A DNA stretch of 20,475 bases from Spirochaetaceae bacterium (GTDB lineage Bacteria; Spirochaetota; Spirochaetia; SZUA-6; Bin103), in contig JAPOQV010000650.1 of assembly GCA_026710565.1 (NCBI GenBank), positions 1 to 20,475 of the forward strand. The letters are read 5' to 3'. Both the position numbers and the translations under genes were made by a program. A model generated the notes under the pieces. It made no database searches and had not been told where the DNA came from. It saw only the letters and a program-made list of their open reading frames with translations. Positions 1 through 7,263 of this stretch are shown one piece after another (position 1 is the stretch's first letter; every line of letters begins with the position of its first letter).

Positions 1-126
1 CGCCGCGGCCGCAGGCCCCGGATCGTGCGGGGCGCGTTCTGCCGCGTCGCCCGGCGCCGCGGCAGCCTGGTGGTGAACTCCAGCCAGGGCGGCGGCGGCA
101 AGGACCTCTGGGTCCTCGGGGACTGA
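1..126 (+). CDS. Circularly permuted ATP-grasp protein, C-terminal end (partial)
   Basis: Frame 1 is open from the window edge to a TGA at 124-126 and gives the last 41 residues of a protein. The tail [16 protein letters not shown] closely matches the conserved C-terminus of the circularly permuted ATP-grasp family (DUF404/DUF407, COG2308), as I recall it. The next gene, 4 nt downstream, is an alpha-E (DUF403) gene, the usual partner of this family. Family members are thought to be peptide-ligase-like amidoligases; the substrate is not known. Only the tail is seen, so the catalytic part cannot be assessed. Confidence 0.75.
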   Translation, partial: RRGRRPRIVRGAFCRVARRRGSLVVNSSQGGGGKDLWVLGD

Positions 127-130
127 GCCG

Positions 131-1099
131 ATGCTCGCGCGCAGTGCCCAGGGCCTCTACTGGATGAGCCGCTACCTCGAGCGCGCTCAGCACCTCTGCC
201 GCTTGCTGCGGCTGCAGACCGAGTCGCTGGTGGACCGTCCGCTGCGGGAGATCCGGTTCGGCTGGCATCGCATCTACCGCGGCGTCGACCGGGAGCCGCC
301 GGAGGGGAGTCTGGAGGCGTTCGACAGCGAGGACTACACGCTGGCGGACTCCTACACCGTGGCCGACGATCTCACCTTCGAGCGGCTGCACTCGGACTCG
401 GTATGGAGCTGCTTGGCGCTCGGCCGCGAGAACGCTCGCCAGATGCGGCAGTGCGTCAGCGCCGAGATGTGGACGTGCCTGAACCGGACCTACCTGCGGC
501 TCCGCGACCTGGAGATCCAGAACATCTGGCGCACCTCACCGGAGAGCTTCTACGCGCAGACCGCGGAGGAGATCGACACCCTGCGGGGCGTGGCCGCGGC
601 GACCATGTACCGCGACACGGGCTGGAGCTTCATGCAGCTCGGGCGTGCCGTCGAGCGCACACAGCTCTCCGCGTCTCTGCTGCTGGCGCAACTCGCCGCC
701 GAGCGCCTGATCGGTGAATCGGATGACGCCGACTGGACCAGCCTGTTGCGCTGCTGCCATGCCCTGGAGACCTACAACCGCCTCGGCAGCGTCTCGGTCG
801 AACCGGACCGCGTGCTGGACCTGCTGGTCACCGACCCGCTGCTGCCCGCGTCGCTCCGCAGGGCGCTCGACGACACGGCCGCGGCGCTTGCCTCCGTAGG
901 TCCGGGTCCCCCGGTGCGCGCCCGCGGCGAGGCCCACCGTCTGGCCGCTCGCCTGACCGCCCTCGTCCACGACGAGTGGCCGCGCCGCGAAGATCGCGAG
1001 GAGTTGCTGCGAGAGGCGCTTGAGCACTGTCTCACGCTCCACCAACTGGTGAACGCCACCTACTTCGAGTACCCGGTCGAGGAGCTCACGGCCGGCTGA
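131..1099 (+). CDS. Alpha-E domain protein (DUF403)
   Basis: The 322-residue product opens with MLARSAQGLYWMSRYLERAQ, which fits the N-terminal signature of alpha-E proteins (Y-W-x-x-R-Y-x-E-R-A), and its length is normal for the family. It is predicted largely helical, with no signal peptide or membrane segment. The ATG lies 4 nt after the stop of the circularly permuted ATP-grasp gene, so the two form an operon. In many bacteria this pair occurs with a transglutaminase-like protein, and the set is proposed to make or remodel a peptide. No transglutaminase gene follows here, so any third partner lies upstream of the window or elsewhere. The biochemical role is unknown; the family call is firm. 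Confidence 0.88.
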   Translation: MLARSAQGLYWMSRYLERAQHLCRLLRLQTESLVDRPLREIRFGWHRIYRGVDREPPEGSLEAFDSEDYTLADSYTVADDLTFERLHSDSVWSCLALGRENARQMRQCVSAEMWTCLNRTYLRLRDLEIQNIWRTSPESFYAQTAEEIDTLRGVAAATMYRDTGWSFMQLGRAVERTQLSASLLLAQLAAERLIGESDDADWTSLLRCCHALETYNRLGSVSVEPDRVLDLLVTDPLLPASLRRALDDTAAALASVGPGPPVRARGEAHRLAARLTALVHDEWPRREDREELLREALEHCLTLHQLVNATYFEYPVEELTAG

Positions 1100-1118
1100 G
1101 GCGGCGTGCAACGCCGCC
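1100..1118 (+). terminator. Hairpin after the alpha-E gene, possible terminator
   Basis: An 8-bp perfect stem (GGCGGCGT / ACGCCGCC) with a 3-nt loop begins on the base after the alpha-E stop codon. No T-tract follows directly; the first T-run is about 25 nt later (1143-1147). It could end the ATP-grasp/alpha-E operon or only protect the 3' end. Confidence 0.45.
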
Positions 1119-1143
1119 GTAGCGCATCACTTCGCAATCATGT

Positions 1144-1169
1144 TTTTGCCAAAACAACTATTGGCAAAA
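1144..1169. promoter_or_regulatory. Palindromic operator candidate upstream of the ATPase operon
   Basis: A perfect 9-bp inverted repeat, TTTTGCCAA and TTGGCAAAA, is separated by 8 nt. It is AT-rich against a GC-rich background. The right arm contains the TTGGCA that serves as the likely -35 box, so a dimer bound here would block RNA polymerase. The most economical idea is autoregulation, because both downstream proteins carry winged-helix-like regions, but the binding protein is not identified. Confidence 0.6.
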
Positions 1170-1189
1170 TGTTCATTGTCGAGTATGTT
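1161..1189 (+). promoter_or_regulatory. Sigma-70-type promoter for the ATPase operon
   Basis: TTGGCA at 1161-1166 (5 of 6 to TTGACA) is followed after 17 nt by TATGTT at 1184-1189 (4 of 6 to TATAAT). Transcription would start near 1196 and leave a leader of about 30 nt before the ATG at 1228. Confidence 0.5.
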
Positions 1190-1227
1190 CGAGTCATGAC
1201 GAGCCTGCGGGCAGGGGAGGCCGTGCC

Positions 1228-2427
1228 ATGCGGAACATCATCGGACCACCGGTAGTCGGTGACGACATCTACGGCCGCGACTACGAACTGGCGCGTCTTT
1301 GGGAGCATCTGGAGAACGGCGAGCACATTCTGATGCTCGCACCGCGGCGTGTAGGCAAGACCAGCTTGATGCTGGAGCTCAAGCAAGCGCCGCGTGACAA
1401 CTGGGACGTCATTCCCGTCGACGTTGAGGGTGGTCACGGCCCGGAAGACTGCGTAGCCGCCATAGTGGCCAAGCTCGCAGCCGATCCGCGTTACAGGACA
1501 CCCATTGAGGCTATTCCATTCCTGAGCGCCGTCAAGAGAGTACTGCGAAGGCTGTCGGCCAAGATCAAGATCGGCTCCCTTCAGGCCGACCTCACACAGG
1601 CGATCGGCTCTGAGTGGGACCATGCTGCGGCTCAACTGCTGGCGCGCCTGACGAATCTGCCGGATACCGGCCGCAAGCTGCTGATCACCTTGGACGAGCT
1701 GCCGGTCCTGATCTCGCGAATGCTGCGAGCCGGTGACCGAACGAGCGACGCCGAGCTGCTGCTCGCCCGGCTCCGGGAATGGCGGCAGGCGCCGACGTTG
1801 CGTGGCAGGGTCCACACGCTGGTCGGCGGCTCAATCGGACTCGAAGGACTATTGAGGCGCGTCGGCCTCTCGGCGCTGATCAACGACCTGGTACCGTTCC
1901 GACTGGACTCGTGGGAACGGCCCACCGCCGCGGGGTTCCTCAGGGAACTGGGCGACGACATCGACTTCCGTCTCGATGACGAGTCCATCGCTCGGGTCCT
2001 GGACCTGCTGATGGATCCCGTTCCCTATCACGTGCAACTCTTCTTTTCGGAGCTTCGCGACGTCTGCAGAGGCGATCCTTCGCGCGTTTCATCGAAGACG
2101 ATCAACCGGTGCTTTGCAGAGCGGCTTGCCGGAGAGAGCGGAACTCCTCACTTGGACCACTACGAGACGCGTCTTGAGATCGCACTCGACGAGCAAGAGC
2201 ACGAGATGGCGCACGCCATCCTGCGACTCGCCTGCAAGAGCCGGGACGGATTGAGGTTCGCGGACCTCAAGCGCTTTCGGCGGGAACGTGAACAGACTTT
2301 CCTATCGGTACTGCCCGTCCTGGAAGCTGACGGCTACCTGCGGCGCAGAGGCAGTCATTTGGCATTTCGTTCGAACCTCCTGCGCGAGTGGTGGCGGAAG
2401 CGCCATGGCCGGGGTAAGGGCCCATGA
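1228..2427 (+). CDS. AAA/MNS-type P-loop ATPase with C-terminal winged helix
   Basis: The product has 399 residues. The Walker A motif APRRVGKTS is at about 38-46 (Lys44) and Walker B LLITLDE at 151-157 with the acidic pair D156-E157. A sensor-like strand HTLVGGS lies at 196-202. The last 75 residues (about 325-392) read as a winged-helix region ending in FRSNLLREWWRK. This order resembles archaeal-type ATPases of the MNS/STAND-like group. The ATG follows AGGGGAGG at 1213-1220 with 7-nt spacing. The stop overlaps the start of the next gene (ATGA at 2424-2427), so the two are translationally coupled. The product is soluble with no transmembrane segment. The family is confident, but the function is unknown. 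A role as the regulatory or signalling half of a conflict or stress system is inference from the partner gene and the lower G+C. Confidence 0.8.
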   Translation: MRNIIGPPVVGDDIYGRDYELARLWEHLENGEHILMLAPRRVGKTSLMLELKQAPRDNWDVIPVDVEGGHGPEDCVAAIVAKLAADPRYRTPIEAIPFLSAVKRVLRRLSAKIKIGSLQADLTQAIGSEWDHAAAQLLARLTNLPDTGRKLLITLDELPVLISRMLRAGDRTSDAELLLARLREWRQAPTLRGRVHTLVGGSIGLEGLLRRVGLSALINDLVPFRLDSWERPTAAGFLRELGDDIDFRLDDESIARVLDLLMDPVPYHVQLFFSELRDVCRGDPSRVSSKTINRCFAERLAGESGTPHLDHYETRLEIALDEQEHEMAHAILRLACKSRDGLRFADLKRFRREREQTFLSVLPVLEADGYLRRRGSHLAFRSNLLREWWRKRHGRGKGP

Positions 2428-5288
2428 CCAGGCAGCGACTCTACAACCCGGCACATCTTACTCCTGACGAGTTGAAGGAGGCATTCGTCGCGCGCGAGGA
2501 CACTCTTGCGGAGATGCTCCGTCTGATCCGCGAACAGACTCCCGGCCGTCCGTGCCAGCACATGATGCTCATCGGCCCGCGCGGCATGGGCAAAACCACG
2601 CTCGGGTTGCGGTTCCTGTACGCGATCGAGGACCACCCCGAGCTCCGCGATCATTGGCAGCCGGTGGCGTTCCACGAGGAGAGCTATGGGATCGTCAACC
2701 TGGCGGATTTCTGGATCCACGCCCTGCGCCATCTGACCCGTACCACCGGGGAGGGCAGATGGGAAGCACGAGCCGACTCACTCGAGCAGGACGATAGCGA
2801 CATGAGACGGCTCGCCGCGTATGCACTGGACGCGCTCATGGACTTCAAGGAGGAAAGCGGGAAACGACTGATACTGTTTGTCGAGAACATCGACGCCGTC
2901 TTGGGACAGATACACGATGAGCGTGAGATCCACATGCTGCGCGCAACGCTGATCGAGCGCCCGGAGATTCTGCTGCTGGGCTCGGCCAACGCCTTCTTCG
3001 AAGCCATCGGCGGATACGGTCAGCCGCTCTACGAGTTCTTCCGCATTCTCAAGCTCACCGGTATCGGACAGGAGGACGCCCGCCGGATACTGAAAGCGAC
3101 CGCTGATCGCGAGGGTCGGCCCGAGGTCCCGGAGGCGTTGAACCGAGAGCACGGTCGTTTGGAGACCATCCGGCGGCTCACTGGCGGCAATCCCCGTCTG
3201 CTGGTCCTGGCCTGTCGCATGCTGATCGAGTCACCGCTCGGCTCCGCGATGGAGGATCTGGAGCGCCTGATCGACGAGCAGACGCCGTACTTTAAGGCCC
3301 GCATCGAGGAGCTGCCGGTGCAGGCTCGCAAAGTCTTTCACTGCCTCTCCGAAGGGTGGAAGCCGTTACCGGCGAGAGAGGTGGCCGGCGCCGCGAGACT
3401 GAGTTCCTCGCACGCCAGCGCTCAGCTCAAGCAGCTCCTTGATCGAGGCTATGTAAGAGAGGTACGGCTGCCCCACGCAAAACGCACGTGCTACGAAGTG
3501 GCGGACCGGTTCTACAACATCTATTACCTGCTGCGGTTCTCGCGCGCGGGTCGCATGCCACTCGAAAGACTCGTCGGGTTCCTCCACGATCTGTTCGGCC
3601 CGTCCGGGATGCGAACCATGTACCCTGCCACACTGGCAACGTTGCGGAATCACGGCAGCGGAACACAGGAACTCGCCGAGCTGCTGGGCGTCTTGGCTGG
3701 TCACGTCGCGCGGGACACAGGCTTCGAAGGCCGCGATGATTGGCGAAACCAGGCGGTCGCCATTGTCGTTGAACGCATCGGTCCGGACGCGCCTGTCATG
3801 AAGGAGATTGTCGACGCATTCTCAGGTCAAGCGCATAGGAAGCACTTCCAGGAATCGATCTTGGAAGTCGGGAAACTGGTGGCTGCCGGACGTTTTGTGG
3901 AGGCAGAGGCACTATTGCAGGAAATCGTTGAGTATGAGCCTGATAACGCCCTCGCTTGGCTGATGCTCGGGTCTGTCCTGGTCCAGCAAGATCGTTACGA
4001 AGGCGCCTTGGCTTCAATGGTACGTGCTGCGGATTGTGGCGGTCCAGATTACTTACGAGGGTTCAGCGCTTGGGTGGGGACATTGAGAGGAGTTGCTCTC
4101 CTTGGAATGGATAGACATGACGAGGCGATCGCCAGCTTCGAGGAAGCGTCTCAGGACGAAGAGTCTCAGGAAGCGGGTTCCCTTGGGCGCCTGGCTGCGG
4201 CCTTCGCGTCCATGGCCGCCGGAGCGCTTCTGGCAAGCTCTGACCGGCATGAGGATGCCGCCGCTGCGTTGCAGCGATCATCGGAACACGTTCGCACAGA
4301 TGACGCACCTGAGTTGCGCCGAATGGCGGCTGCCTCCTTGGCGAAGAAAGGCGATCTTCTTGCCAAGATGAACCGCGACGAAGAGGCTGTTTGTGCACGG
4401 ATGAGAGTTGAGGACTATGTTCTTCCCAGCGACTCGGAGGAACTGCGCCAAGAGGTCGTACGGGCTCTGTCGAAGAACGGATACGCGCAAGTCCTTCGAG
4501 ATGATTACGAAGGTGCGGTCGACTCCTGGAAGCGGATGACCGCGTACGTCTCCGTGAGCGATTCAGTGGAGTTGCGTGAAATCGCCACGACCACTGTGTT
4601 TGCCAAAGGAGTGGCTAGTTATCTCGATGGAGAACAGGAAGGTCTGGCTGCCGCTCACCTATTCGCCAAGGCATATATCTGTGCCGATGATCCACTCGAG
4701 TCGCGTCGTTCTACCGCCAAGGCGATCTGCTCCGGCGGACAGTTGTTGCTTTCGATCGAGAGATATGATGCGGCGGAAACCGTTTTTGGAATGACGGCGG
4801 AATTCGATCCCGATCTCGATGAATCATGGGCCGGTCGGGCAGACGCTCTATTGTTCCAGGGCGGGGATGCTCGTCTGTCCGAGGCCGAGGAATACGCTCG
4901 CCGAGCTGTGGAATTGGGACCGGATAGTCCAAACGCATTATTGACGGTCTCCGATGTTCTGGCTCGTCGGGACCGTTGGGCTGAAGCGCTGGATCAACTC
5001 GAACGATCCGTGCGCATCGGTGGCAAGGAACTCCTGGACAAGGAGAGTCGCCGCTTGACGGAGTTATTGATTGGGGCGTCCGCGGCGGGGCAAGGACGGC
5101 GTGTCAAGGAGATGATGGCGGAGTCCAAGCTGGCCGAACGGATGGAGCCCTTGTGGCATGCCGTACGCGTCGAGCTGGGCGAGGAGCTTGAGCCCCTGCC
5201 GACGGAGGTCATGGATGCCGTGATCGAAGTCAGACGGAGAATCTCCGGGAACGACGGAAGCGAACGCGAGACGGTCCGGGGCGCGTAG
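2424..5288 (+). CDS. P-loop ATPase with winged helix and TPR-like C-terminal half
   Basis: The product has 954 residues. It begins with a short region (YNPAHLTPDELKEAFVARED) ahead of Walker A GPRGMGKTT at 51-59. The Walker B-like strand LILFVENID at 149-157 has Glu-Asn where Asp-Glu is usual. A sensor 1-like LLGSAN is at 184-189 and a GGNPR motif at 254-258. A winged-helix region spans about 300-362. From about residue 490 to 870 there are TPR-like helical repeats, for example around 492-535 and 785-870. This is the architecture of STAND-like sensors: switch ATPase, DNA- or protein-binding winged helix, then a repeat sensor. No nuclease, TIR or membrane effector is visible. The ATG overlaps the upstream stop. 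G+C falls in the repeat half (30 of 60 bases in 4561-4620), which suggests transfer. Function is unknown; defence or stress sensing is a hypothesis. Confidence 0.78.
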   Translation: MTRQRLYNPAHLTPDELKEAFVAREDTLAEMLRLIREQTPGRPCQHMMLIGPRGMGKTTLGLRFLYAIEDHPELRDHWQPVAFHEESYGIVNLADFWIHALRHLTRTTGEGRWEARADSLEQDDSDMRRLAAYALDALMDFKEESGKRLILFVENIDAVLGQIHDEREIHMLRATLIERPEILLLGSANAFFEAIGGYGQPLYEFFRILKLTGIGQEDARRILKATADREGRPEVPEALNREHGRLETIRRLTGGNPRLLVLACRMLIESPLGSAMEDLERLIDEQTPYFKARIEELPVQARKVFHCLSEGWKPLPAREVAGAARLSSSHASAQLKQLLDRGYVREVRLPHAKRTCYEVADRFYNIYYLLRFSRAGRMPLERLVGFLHDLFGPSGMRTMYPATLATLRNHGSGTQELAELLGVLAGHVARDTGFEGRDDWRNQAVAIVVERIGPDAPVMKEIVDAFSGQAHRKHFQESILEVGKLVAAGRFVEAEALLQEIVEYEPDNALAWLMLGSVLVQQDRYEGALASMVRAADCGGPDYLRGFSAWVGTLRGVALLGMDRHDEAIASFEEASQDEESQEAGSLGRLAAAFASMAAGALLASSDRHEDAAAALQRSSEHVRTDDAPELRRMAAASLAKKGDLLAKMNRDEEAVCARMRVEDYVLPSDSEELRQEVVRALSKNGYAQVLRDDYEGAVDSWKRMTAYVSVSDSVELREIATTTVFAKGVASYLDGEQEGLAAAHLFAKAYICADDPLESRRSTAKAICSGGQLLLSIERYDAAETVFGMTAEFDPDLDESWAGRADALLFQGGDARLSEAEEYARRAVELGPDSPNALLTVSDVLARRDRWAEALDQLERSVRIGGKELLDKESRRLTELLIGASAAGQGRRVKEMMAESKLAERMEPLWHAVRVELGEELEPLPTEVMDAVIEVRRRISGNDGSERETVRGA

Positions 5289-5353
5289 GCGAGGACCGCT
5301 GCGCTCACCGTGGGCGTGGTGACCGCCGGCACGCTCTCGTGCGAGGGTCGAAC

Positions 5354-5707
5354 ATGCCGTTCATCAAGATCGACGACTACGATTCGGTTGAGCTGATGCC
5401 GGGAGTGCACGCGCGCACGCCCTACGGGGAGCGGATCATGCTCTCCTACCTGGAGATGGAGGCCGGCAGTTTCGTGCCCGTGCACCAGCACCCGCACGAG
5501 CAGGCGGGCCTGCTCATCGAGGGCCGCATGGAGCTTACCATCGGCGACGAGTCCCGCATCTGCGAGCCGGGCGACATGTTCATCATCCCGCCCGACACGC
5601 CACACAGCGCGCGGCCGATCGACGGGCCGGTGAAGGCGCTCGATGTCTTCAGCCCGGTACGGGAGGACTACGCGGAGAAGTTCAACCAGTATTTCGGGCC
5701 CGCCTGA
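5354..5707 (+). CDS. Small cupin-fold protein
   Basis: The 117-residue product is a single cupin domain. Motif 1 is HQHPHEQAGLLIEGRMEL (His44, His46, His48, Glu49) and motif 2 is GDMFIIPPDTPH (73-84, His84), which supplies a likely metal site. The ATG at 5354 is chosen over an in-frame GTG at 5339 because CGAGGG lies just upstream at 5342-5347. The stop overlaps the sulfatase start (TGATG, 5705-5709), so the two are co-translated. A small sugar-binding or isomerase role linked to the sulfatase substrate is plausible; no reaction can be assigned. Confidence 0.85.
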   Translation: MPFIKIDDYDSVELMPGVHARTPYGERIMLSYLEMEAGSFVPVHQHPHEQAGLLIEGRMELTIGDESRICEPGDMFIIPPDTPHSARPIDGPVKALDVFSPVREDYAEKFNQYFGPA

Positions 5708-7263
5708 TGGCATCCCGCCCTGCACGACGACCGAACATCCTGCTGCTGCTCACCGATCAGCACGCGCCACTGGTATCCGGATTCGCGGCCGACCCGATCG
5801 TGCGCACCCAGGCCCTGGACGCGATCGCCGGCGACGCGGTGCAGTTCGACACGGCGCTGTGCGCCAGCCCGGTGTGCACCCCGTCGCGCATGTGCCTGAT
5901 GACCGCCAGGGAGGCGCACCGCTGCGCGGCCTGGAACAACCACTGGGTGATCTTTCCCGAGCACGTCACCTGGCCCGGCCACTTCGCCGGGCACGGCTAC
6001 CGCACCTGCCTGGTCGGCAAGATGCACTTCGGCGGCGCGGACCAGATGCAGGGATTCCAGCACCGGCCCTACGGCGACCTCCGCCACGGGCTGGGCCACC
6101 AGATCGACCCGATCGACTTCTTCCCCGTCTATGCCGGACCGTCGGGCGCCGGCGTCACGGAGATCCCGGAGAGCATGCTGCAGGAGAACGTGGTCACGCG
6201 CGAGTCGCTGGCCTTCCTGCTGGAGCACCAGGACTCCCAGCCGGACACGCCGTGGTTCCTCTGTGCCTCCTACAGCCGTCCGCATTCGCCGTTCACGGCT
6301 CCCGGCCGCTACATCCGGCGCTACCGCGGCCGCGTGCCGCCGGTCGAGTTGCCGGACGACTTCCCGGACGGGCTCGACGACTACGCGCGCCGCTGTTTCG
6401 CCGACGAGGTGGGGGAGGAGCTGACCGCCGAGCAGCAGCTCCGCGCGCGTGAGGCGTACTACGCCTGCGTCGACTTCGTCGACGACTGCATCGGCGAGCT
6501 GATGCGTGGGCTCGAGGCCGCCGGCCTGCTCGACGACACCATCGTCATCTACACCAGCGACCACGGCGAGATGGCCGGGCACCACGGCCTGTGGGGGAAG
6601 ACCGTCCACTTCGAGCCGTCCGTCGGCGTGCCGCTCCTGATGTCGGGGCCGGGCATCGCGCCGGGCAACGCCCGCGTCGCGCATCCGGCGTCGCTGCTCG
6701 ACCTGTTCCCGACCACCTGCGCGCTGGCCGGGCTGCCGATCCCGCCGGACCTGGACGGCGTGGACCTGAGCCCGCTGCTCGCCGACCCGGCGAGCGACGC
6801 CGCCCCCCGGCGCTACGCCCCCAGCGCCTACTACGCCTACGGCAACCGGGTCCGCGGACTGACGGAGTCAAAGGAACCCGAGCCGCACCAGGCGATGCGG
6901 CTGGTGCGCGACCGCGACTGGAAGTACGTGGAGATCGAGGGCGGCCGGCCGGTGCTGTTCGACATGCGGGGCGACCCGGGAGAGACCACCAACCTGGCCG
7001 GCGACCCAGGCCACGCCGAGCGCTGCCGGCAGATGCGCAAGGCGCTGTTCGACGGGTTCAGTTGGGAACACGTGCACACCCAGCTCGCCGCCGACCGCGC
7101 GCGCCTGCCGCAGTACCTCTCCGGCCTGAAGCCGTCGACCCCCAACCAGTACATGCTGGGCGACGGCCGCGTCTTCGACGCGGAAGGCGACCTGTACGGC
7201 GCCCGCTGGCTGCCCTATCCCGACCTCAAGGGCGGCGGCGTCATCCCGCAGCAGTTCGGCTGA
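5707..7263 (+). CDS. Type I sulfatase (formylglycine-dependent)
   Basis: The 518-residue product belongs to the alkaline-phosphatase-superfamily sulfatases. NILLLLTDQH (10-19) supplies the first metal Asp (D17). The signature CTPSR is at 57-61, with Cys57 the residue converted to formylglycine. YTSDHGEMAGHHG (282-294) carries the metal ligands D285-H286, and Lys298 lies in the following WGKT. Length is typical. There is no signal peptide: the hydrophobic run near the start is the first core strand. A cytoplasmic enzyme acting on a small imported sulfate ester is therefore likely. The opening resembles choline-sulfatase-like members, but the substrate cannot be fixed. The gene is coupled to the cupin by TGATG, and its 3' end overlaps the opposing gene by 23 bp. 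A formylglycine-generating enzyme or anaerobic maturase is needed and is not in the window. Confidence 0.93.
   Translation: MASRPARRPNILLLLTDQHAPLVSGFAADPIVRTQALDAIAGDAVQFDTALCASPVCTPSRMCLMTAREAHRCAAWNNHWVIFPEHVTWPGHFAGHGYRTCLVGKMHFGGADQMQGFQHRPYGDLRHGLGHQIDPIDFFPVYAGPSGAGVTEIPESMLQENVVTRESLAFLLEHQDSQPDTPWFLCASYSRPHSPFTAPGRYIRRYRGRVPPVELPDDFPDGLDDYARRCFADEVGEELTAEQQLRAREAYYACVDFVDDCIGELMRGLEAAGLLDDTIVIYTSDHGEMAGHHGLWGKTVHFEPSVGVPLLMSGPGIAPGNARVAHPASLLDLFPTTCALAGLPIPPDLDGVDLSPLLADPASDAAPRRYAPSAYYAYGNRVRGLTESKEPEPHQAMRLVRDRDWKYVEIEGGRPVLFDMRGDPGETTNLAGDPGHAERCRQMRKALFDGFSWEHVHTQLAADRARLPQYLSGLKPSTPNQYMLGDGRVFDAEGDLYGARWLPYPDLKGGGVIPQQFG

Noticed and set aside
5305..5322. Terminator after the ATPase operon (TCACC / GGTGA)
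   Set aside because: A 5-bp stem, 8-nt loop and no T-run is too weak to support.
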